In this document: piece by piece, positions 7,249 through 10,492 of the stretch
How the letters are laid out: each line of letters opens with the position of its first letter
Position numbering within the stretch: position 1 is the stretch's first letter
Origin: Syntrophaceae bacterium UBA2188
Lineage (GTDB): Bacteria; Desulfobacterota; BSN033; UBA1163
Reading direction: 5' to 3'
DNA length: 10,492 nt
Assembly (NCBI GenBank): GCA_002327985.1
Contig: DCVM01000039.1
Coordinates: 37,407-47,898 of the forward strand
Made by a program: the position numbers and the translations under genes
Notes under the pieces: model-generated
Told to the model about the DNA's origin: nothing
What the model saw: only the letters and a program-made list of their open reading frames with translations
Databases searched by the model: none

Positions 7249-7559
7249 TTTGATTATGCAGGTTAACAGAAGGTGAAAACCACTAAAAAGGGCTGGGTTG
7301 AATAGTTAACCATTTAAATTTATTACAAAATATACTCAAGAATCTTGGTGAACACTTCATTTCCTGGTACATGTTTGATCGTGCCAGTACGGGTCAAATT
7401 TGGTGATAGGCATCGGTTATTTGTAATTTACCACAACGATTTATTGGGGCAATGGTGAGGTCAATTGAATAACATTAAGCCTTGTGAAAAATATTCTGAA
7501 CGGCACCTATTCGACTTTTTGAAGATCCTCATTGAGGAAAATAGAGGTATAGAGGCTAT
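7249..7559. other. Intergenic region without a supported gene
   Basis: This A/T-rich stretch lies between the HTH/Doc operators and the broken PIN gene. Two further GTTAAC hexamers (7262-7267 and near 7304) echo the operator half-site. One minus-strand frame is open for 35 codons (7323-7427, ending KILEYIL). One plus-strand frame is open for about 40 codons ending near 7578 and contains HLFDFLKILIEENRG. Neither has a good start or a family I recognise. They may be remnants of lost genes. Confidence 0.35.
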
Positions 7560-8046
7560 TTATTTCTCTCCACCCTGATACAAAGCTTCCTTTAAAATCG
7601 CATCGCTTATCCAGTAGCCTCCATCTTGCATCATCTTGATTGCTTCTCCCACCTTGTCTATGAGCCCTCGCCTTTTCGCCTCAACCAGAAGCCTGGCTGA
7701 ACCGATCACCTTAAGACCGTATACCGTTCGAGCTATCCTCCTGGCTTTCCGCTCGTCTAATAGCACAAAGTCCGCACGCAATTCCTGGGCTAAGCATACA
7801 ACAGATGCCTCTCCACTATGAAGAAGCGTTTTCAATAAAGGATCGATTGGTTTAGATAGGGAACTGACACTTATTCATTCCGGTTCCGTCCACATTCCCA
7901 ATTTTCCACCAGCGGCCCCTCCCTGAAACACCTCGTATCGCACTTCTTCGGGGATGGCAATAACATCAAAAAGGGAACGCATCAAGACGCTTGATCAGCG
8001 AAAAAGCGATCAGAGGGCCTGTATTGCACACCAATATCCCGCTCAT
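7560..8046 (-). pseudogene. VapC-like PIN-domain toxin (DUF3368 type), broken by a frameshift and a stop
   Basis: Joining three segments rebuilds a PIN nuclease of about 161 residues, the usual size for DUF3368 proteins. Segment 1 (ATG 8046 to 7981) reads MSGILVCNTGPLIAFSLIKRLD, the PIN N-terminus; its CNTGPLI holds the acidic/Asn site. A shift of one base then occurs between 7983 and 7968, where a run of five A/T pairs (7968-7972) is a plausible cause. Segment 2 continues as SLFDVIAIPEEVRYEV and runs into an in-frame TGA at 7877-7875. Segment 3 holds SGEASVVCLAQE and ADFVLLDERKARRIA, the conserved acidic blocks, and ends GGYWISDAILKEALY. The span is 487 bases, one more than a multiple of three. 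AAGGA lies 9 bases before the ATG. Only the C-terminal 91 residues form a long frame, and they lack the N-terminal active-site residues, so the gene is probably dead. Confidence 0.8.
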
Positions 8047-8188
8047 ATTTTTCTATCCTTAAACTCTTCGTCGATCTCTGTTTGATCCCAATCCACGGTA
8101 GGCTGTAGGCGCCTGGGGGTAATTGCGAACGCCTTTCCTCCTCGGTGGGTATACGAACCCATGCTTCACGAACACTTGACTGGTTCAT
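8043..8188 (-). pseudogene. Probable antitoxin gene of the broken PIN toxin, likely frameshifted
   Basis: ATG 8188 has a strong GGAGG (8196-8200) seven bases upstream and opens a frame reading MNQSSVREAWVRIPTEEERRS. Left unshifted, this frame runs to 7982, 65 bases into the PIN gene, which is implausible for a real pair. In the frame that fits the gene order, the C-terminal end reads PTVDWDQTEIDEEFKDRKI and stops at TGA 8045-8043. That stop forms a classic ATGA overlap with the PIN start, and the tail is acidic like an antitoxin tail. The span from 8188 to the PIN start differs from a multiple of three by one base, so a single indel within about 8080-8130 would restore one reading frame. I do not recognise the family. 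Confidence is moderate that it is the antitoxin and lower that it is broken. Confidence 0.42.
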
Positions 8189-8311
8189 GATATCGCCTCC
8201 TTTTTAATTAATCATTTAGCATTTATGATATAAACAATTTCCATACTTTCTGGAAGTGTAGGGATAACTCAGCACTTTCTCTGAAAAAACCCCCCTCCGT
8301 TCTAACTCCTC

Positions 8312-8358
8312 CGAATAAGCGTCATTCTGTAGCGTAGTTACAGAATGACGCTTATTCG
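8312..8358. repeat. Perfect 20-bp inverted repeat (REP-like)
   Basis: Two arms of 20 bases (8312-8331 and 8339-8358) are exact reverse complements around a 7-base loop, GCGTAGT. The arms contain GCGTCATTCTG, which shares its GTCAT-CTG core with the hairpin near the left edge of the window. It lies between the CHRD gene's terminator and the decayed antitoxin gene. No long T-run follows, so a dispersed repeat is more likely than a terminator, although RNA from either strand would fold strongly. Confidence 0.85.
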
Positions 8359-8366
8359 AAATAAAT

Positions 8367-8398
8367 AAAAAGGCAGAGCCATCATGACCCTGCCTTTT
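8367..8398 (-). terminator. Rho-independent terminator of the CHRD/PEP-CTERM gene
   Basis: AAAAGGCAG (8368-8376) and CTGCCTTTT (8390-8398) pair perfectly over 9 bp around a 13-base loop. On the minus strand the stem is followed by TTTTTATTTATTT, and it begins 24 bases after the stop codon of the CHRD gene. The A-run before the stem could also let it act in the other direction. Confidence 0.85.
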
Positions 8399-8421
8399 CT
8401 CTCTTCAAATTAAATATGGAT

Positions 8422-9036
8422 TTACTTCTTAGAGAACTTCCTCCTCCCATATCCTACAAGACCAAGCAAACCTGAACCGAGGAGTAGCATGGTGGCGGGT
8501 TCGGGGACGGGTTGGAGGAAACCACGGATCTCACCTGCAGGGAATGAAGTTGTATGAATATTAAAATAAGCCCTACCTTCTGCCAGATACGCGGCAAGCG
8601 CTGCCTCTGCCGTCTCCACTGTCCCTCCATTGGAGGTAATAAATGTCGGGTTGAATGTCGAGGCCAGGGTCGTATCATAAAAAATATCCATAGTCCCGCT
8701 CGTCACCCCGAGTGGGAATCCCAAAAATGATGGAACCATTGTGGCAACCCCTGCGTTTCCGGACAAAGGGTTCGCAGTGGGAGCGTGGATGTGTGCTGCC
8801 GTTGTTGTCCCTATCAGATCAATGAATGTGGCTTGAACGTTAAGGGTGTGCGCCTCGACATCGATTACGACCAGCGCAGTGCCAGTCCCCGGCGATGCGT
8901 TAGGGGGGTCTTCGCTCGGTCCATCGAGGATTGCGGTGTAAACGATCGGCACCGAATGAGCGTTTTGAGTGATCCCAATCATCATAAATAATGAAAGGCC
9001 GATAAAACAGGTCAGAAAAGGCAATATTTTTTTCAT
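8422..9036 (-). CDS. CHRD-domain exported protein with PEP-CTERM sorting signal
   Basis: The 204-residue product has three parts. A Sec signal peptide (1 to about 28) begins MKKILPFLTCFIGLSLFMM. A CHRD domain (about 31-175) is marked by AHIHAPTANP at 81-90 and GRAYFNIHTTSFPAGEIRGF at 154-173. The C-terminal sorting tag starts VPEPATMLLLGSG at 177, has a membrane span to about 196, and ends RRKFSKK. In PEP-CTERM systems the tag is recognised and cut by an exosortase (EpsH) at the inner membrane before export; none is encoded here. CHRD is named from chordin and occurs in bacterial surface proteins of unclear role. ATG 9036 is chosen over the longer frame (to 9114) because GAGGTG lies just upstream and a proper signal peptide follows. 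A sigma-54-type promoter and a terminator flank it, so it is probably monocistronic. Confidence 0.9.
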   Translation of the reverse strand: MKKILPFLTCFIGLSLFMMIGITQNAHSVPIVYTAILDGPSEDPPNASPGTGTALVVIDVEAHTLNVQATFIDLIGTTTAAHIHAPTANPLSGNAGVATMVPSFLGFPLGVTSGTMDIFYDTTLASTFNPTFITSNGGTVETAEAALAAYLAEGRAYFNIHTTSFPAGEIRGFLQPVPEPATMLLLGSGLLGLVGYGRRKFSKK

Positions 9037-9370
9037 AATTACACCTCGATTTAATGGAATTATACTACAACCCAAATAAATAGAAGGGCAATTCTTATGC
9101 CAAAAATTAGTCATTTAATAAAAATCTAAAAAGTGTTAATCCTTCAATGAGTTAAAGATTTTCATATAGAAGTTTGTGAAATCCGACACTATAAAAAGTG
9201 GAAACGATTTACTTACAAATCCCAAATTACTTCCACTAAAAGAGAAAAACTTTTCCCACTCGTTTTATTAATTTCGGTGTGAAATATTGTATTTAAAAGG
9301 GAACAGGCTGAAACTCGAGTTCAGGAAGAAAGTAGGGTATGACATTCATCAGGTAGGACTATCAACAGTG
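9037..9370. other. Intergenic region upstream of the CHRD gene
   Basis: Beyond the sigma-54-type site this A/T-rich stretch holds no gene I can support. It contains a loose inverted repeat, AGTGGAA (9197-9203) with TTCCACT (9231-9237), and a further TTTTCCCACT copy of the half-site just after it. In a sigma-54 gene such distal dyads can be activator sites, and these lie about 95-160 bases upstream of the promoter, a suitable distance. That role is speculation. Confidence 0.35.
9088..9102 (-). promoter_or_regulatory. Sigma-54 (-24/-12) promoter of the CHRD/PEP-CTERM gene
   Basis: The minus strand reads TGGCATAAGAATTGC, against the sigma-54 consensus TGGCAC-N5-TTGC. The only mismatch is T for C at the sixth position, and the invariant GG and GC are exactly 10 bases apart. 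Transcription would start near 9077, giving a leader of about 40 bases with the GAGGTG ribosome site. RpoN and the PrsK/PrsR regulators are known to control PEP-CTERM genes in other bacteria, which supports the call. Confidence 0.75.
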
Positions 9371-9487
9371 GTCAACCTGGCCTTGATGGCCAGACTATTC
9401 CGCATCTGTAAGATGGTCTCGAATGAACTTCTGGATAGCCGCAACAACATGGTTTTTAAAGGGTGGGGGTGACCAGCCTGTTCTACC
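9371..9487 (-). pseudogene. Remnant of a second Fic/Doc toxin gene (3' end)
   Basis: The minus strand reads GRTGWSPPPFKNHVV, then AAIQKFIRDHLTDAE and a TAG stop. The intact Doc protein has GRAAQSPAPLKDQVI, AAIQKFIRDYLADAE at the same place. Twenty-six bases are identical (9417-9442 versus 6509-6534). After the premature TAG a 2-base deletion relative to the intact gene changes frame, and the end LAIKA is then recovered in the new frame. Similarity stops at 9487, where the GC-rich repeat begins. Only about 40 of 147 residues remain, and the catalytic HPF motif is missing. Confidence 0.8.
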
Positions 9488-9540
9488 CCTCACCCCCACC
9501 CCTGCCTAACGCAGGCAGGCGCAAGGGGAGAGGGAGATAA
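9485..9540 (+). repeat. GC-rich dispersed repeat, copy A
   Basis: The segment starts ACCCCTCACCCCCACCCC and ends CAAGGGGAGAGGGAGATAA. It matches, in opposite orientation, the copy at 10143-10188. The centre differs: here a nested 7-bp hairpin, CCTGCCT-AACGC-AGGCAGG (9501-9519), replaces the TCTCCCC of the other copy. Its left end abuts the Fic remnant. Confidence 0.75.
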
Positions 9541-9589
9541 TACGGTTATTTTCTTGGCAATGTAATGATTGCATCCTGACCGTGTTTGA

Positions 9590-10105
9590 TTATATAAATT
9601 TTTTAAGTGCACTCCAAATTTCGTCATAGTTCGGCTCGTTCGCAATTTCTTTGACAAGTTGAACATATTGTAGAGTGCCTTTTGGGTCGACGATAAAAAC
9701 AGCTCTGGCCAATAATCGCAATTCTTTAATTAAAACTCCATAGGCCATACCGAATTGAGCTTCCCTATGGTCGGAAAGCGTTTGGATTTTGTTCGCACCG
9801 GTGGATCCACACCAACGTTTTTGTGCGAAGGGGAGGTCCATGCTGATGGTCAAAATCTGAACTTTTTCACCAAACTTGCTTGCCTCTTCATTAAACTTCC
9901 GGGTTTCGATGTCGCATACCGGAGTATCCAGAGAGGGGACTGAAGACAGGATGCATAGTTTGGGCCGATAGGAAGAAAGTTTTACGGGTGTCAGGTTATT
10001 ATCCAGAGCCATAAAGTCTGGTGCCGGGTCACCTACCTTGACTTCATTTCCAACTAAGGTCAAAGGATTCCCTCTCATGGTTACCAATCCAACTCGCTCT
10101 TGCAT
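9590..10105 (-). CDS. tpx: Thiol peroxidase (atypical 2-Cys peroxiredoxin)
   Basis: Tpx reduces hydrogen peroxide and alkyl hydroperoxides with electrons from thioredoxin. The 171-residue product is of normal length. The peroxidatic cysteine is C64 in SVPSLDTPVCDIETRKF, the diagnostic Tpx motif, with T61 and P57 in place. The resolving cysteine is C99 in AQKRWCGSTG, where most Tpx have RFCG. VGDPAPDF at 24-31 and VFIVDPKG close to the C-terminus are also typical. Start ATG 10105 follows GGAGG at a 5-base distance. It is on the same strand as the DUF559 gene, whose stop lies 30 bases upstream. Copies A and B of the GC-rich repeat lie on either side in inverted orientation. It appears intact and is probably a cytoplasmic or periplasmic antioxidant; no signal peptide is seen, so cytoplasmic is more likely. 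Confidence 0.95.
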   Translation of the reverse strand: MQERVGLVTMRGNPLTLVGNEVKVGDPAPDFMALDNNLTPVKLSSYRPKLCILSSVPSLDTPVCDIETRKFNEEASKFGEKVQILTISMDLPFAQKRWCGSTGANKIQTLSDHREAQFGMAYGVLIKELRLLARAVFIVDPKGTLQYVQLVKEIANEPNYDEIWSALKKFI

Positions 10106-10135
10106 GACTTCCTCCTTTCCATTCTTTGCGTATTG

Positions 10136-10492
10136 TCAAAAGTTATCTCCCCTCTCCCCTTGGGGGAGAGGGTCAGGGTGAGGGGTGAGAAGGGTATTTC
10201 GGATACTCTCCAAAACGCCTTCCAAGTTGCTGAATCCCTGATTATCCCAAAATCGCAACACCTTATACCCTTCAGCCCGGAGCCATTCATCACGCATCTT
10301 ATCTCCTGGATTAAGTGCATGCTGCCCTCCATCCAGCTCTACGACAACTTTCTTTTCGAGATTCACAAAATCCACAACATACCGGCCAACGGGTTGTTGG
10401 CGACGAAACTTAAAACCTTCTATCTGTCTGTCTCTGAGATGCCTCCACAGGTGCTGCTCTGTATCCGTAGAGTATTTCCTGAGTCTTCTTGC
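10136..10492 (-). CDS. DUF559 (Vsr-like endonuclease fold) protein, partial, N-terminus beyond the window
   Basis: The frame is open from the right edge (10492) to a stop at 10136, so 118 residues are visible and the true start lies outside. It shows the DUF559 pattern: ARRLRKYSTDTEQHLWRHLR, then FKFRRQQPVGRYVVDF and KKVVVELDGGQH, with D41, E52 and D54 of the visible fragment in the place of the nuclease active-site acids. GYKVLRFWDNQ follows. DUF559 shares the restriction-endonuclease/Vsr fold; its cellular role is not established. The last 17 residues (TPHPDPLPQGERG and flanks) are encoded by repeat copy B, so the original C-terminus was probably changed by it. An internal ATG at 10375 is not the start, because the conserved sequence continues upstream. 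Confidence 0.85.
   Translation of the reverse strand, partial: ARRLRKYSTDTEQHLWRHLRDRQIEGFKFRRQQPVGRYVVDFVNLEKKVVVELDGGQHALNPGDKMRDEWLRAEGYKVLRFWDNQGFSNLEGVLESIRNTLLTPHPDPLPQGERGDNF
10143..10188 (-). repeat. GC-rich dispersed repeat, copy B
   Basis: On the minus strand the segment starts TCACCCCTCACCCTGACCCT and ends AGGGGAGATAA, matching copy A at 9485-9540. CCCTCTCCCC (10150-10159) and GGGGAGAGGG (10163-10172) form a 10-bp stem around TTG. It overlaps the 3' end of the DUF559 gene and supplies its C-terminal codons. Similar repeats are widespread in proteobacterial genomes, as I recall. Confidence 0.85.

Noticed and set aside
7323..7427. 35-codon minus frame ending KILEYIL as a toxin fragment
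   Set aside because: It resembles a protein C-terminus, but I cannot match it to a family and it has no start or ribosome site.
7982..8188. 68-residue protein as an intact gene
   Set aside because: Its last 21 codons run through the PIN gene's N-terminus in another frame, and that PIN segment is clearly the real coding sequence. Only the start and first part are credible.
9287..9472. Plus-strand frame of 61 codons
   Set aside because: It is the antisense of the Fic/Doc remnant, whose minus-strand reading matches the intact Doc C-terminus; the plus frame has no family features.
9485..10188. CRISPR array or insertion sequence around tpx
   Set aside because: Only two repeat copies exist, in inverted orientation, with a normal gene between them and no transposase or regular spacing.
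10081..10332. Minus-strand 83-codon frame containing LTLTLSPKGRGE
   Set aside because: It is a shadow of the DUF559 gene and the tpx start, and part of its sequence is a translation of the dispersed repeat.

Overview
The window looks like an accessory-rich stretch of a Gram-negative bacterial chromosome of moderate GC content. A PEP-CTERM surface protein, a MobB with a C-terminal extension, a NitT/TauT-type ABC transporter, a PaaK-like adenylating enzyme and several dispersed intergenic hairpin repeats together suggest Desulfobacterota (deltaproteobacteria), Nitrospirota or a relative. That placement is an inference; no rRNA or other phylogenetic marker gene is present.

Left part (1-5516): after a small REP-like hairpin comes mobB (+), for molybdenum cofactor nucleotide attachment. 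Facing it is a three-gene minus-strand ABC operon for an anionic or small organic nutrient: secreted binding protein, then ATPase, then permease. Upstream of this operon, on the same strand, is a 551-residue PaaK-like (ANL superfamily) adenylating enzyme. It may act on a related substrate, but nothing in the sequence proves a link.

Middle part (5842-8188) is a toxin-antitoxin island. It holds a RelBE-type pair (+), convergent with an HTH antitoxin/Fic-Doc toxin pair (-) that has two matched palindromic operators upstream. Next is a decayed antitoxin/VapC-like pair whose PIN toxin (DUF3368 type) carries both a frameshift and an in-frame stop. A further remnant, the 3' end of a second Fic/Doc gene, lies at about 9371-9487 and ends exactly at a GC-rich dispersed repeat.

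Right part (8189-10492): a perfect 20-bp inverted repeat and a terminator precede a CHRD-domain PEP-CTERM protein (-). That gene has a convincing sigma-54 (-24/-12) promoter, which agrees with what is known of PEP-CTERM regulation. The thiol peroxidase gene tpx (-) follows, bracketed by inverted copies of the same GC-rich repeat. Last is a DUF559 endonuclease-like gene that enters from beyond the right edge and whose C-terminus is encoded by one of those repeats.

The main themes are: (i) gain and decay of toxin-antitoxin modules, with two intact and two broken; (ii) intergenic repeats that truncate or extend genes; and (iii) a sigma-54-controlled exported protein. I did not find a clearly new multi-gene defence system. 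The most informative items are the twin operators, the reconstructed PIN pseudogene, the Fic remnant and the sigma-54/PEP-CTERM link.
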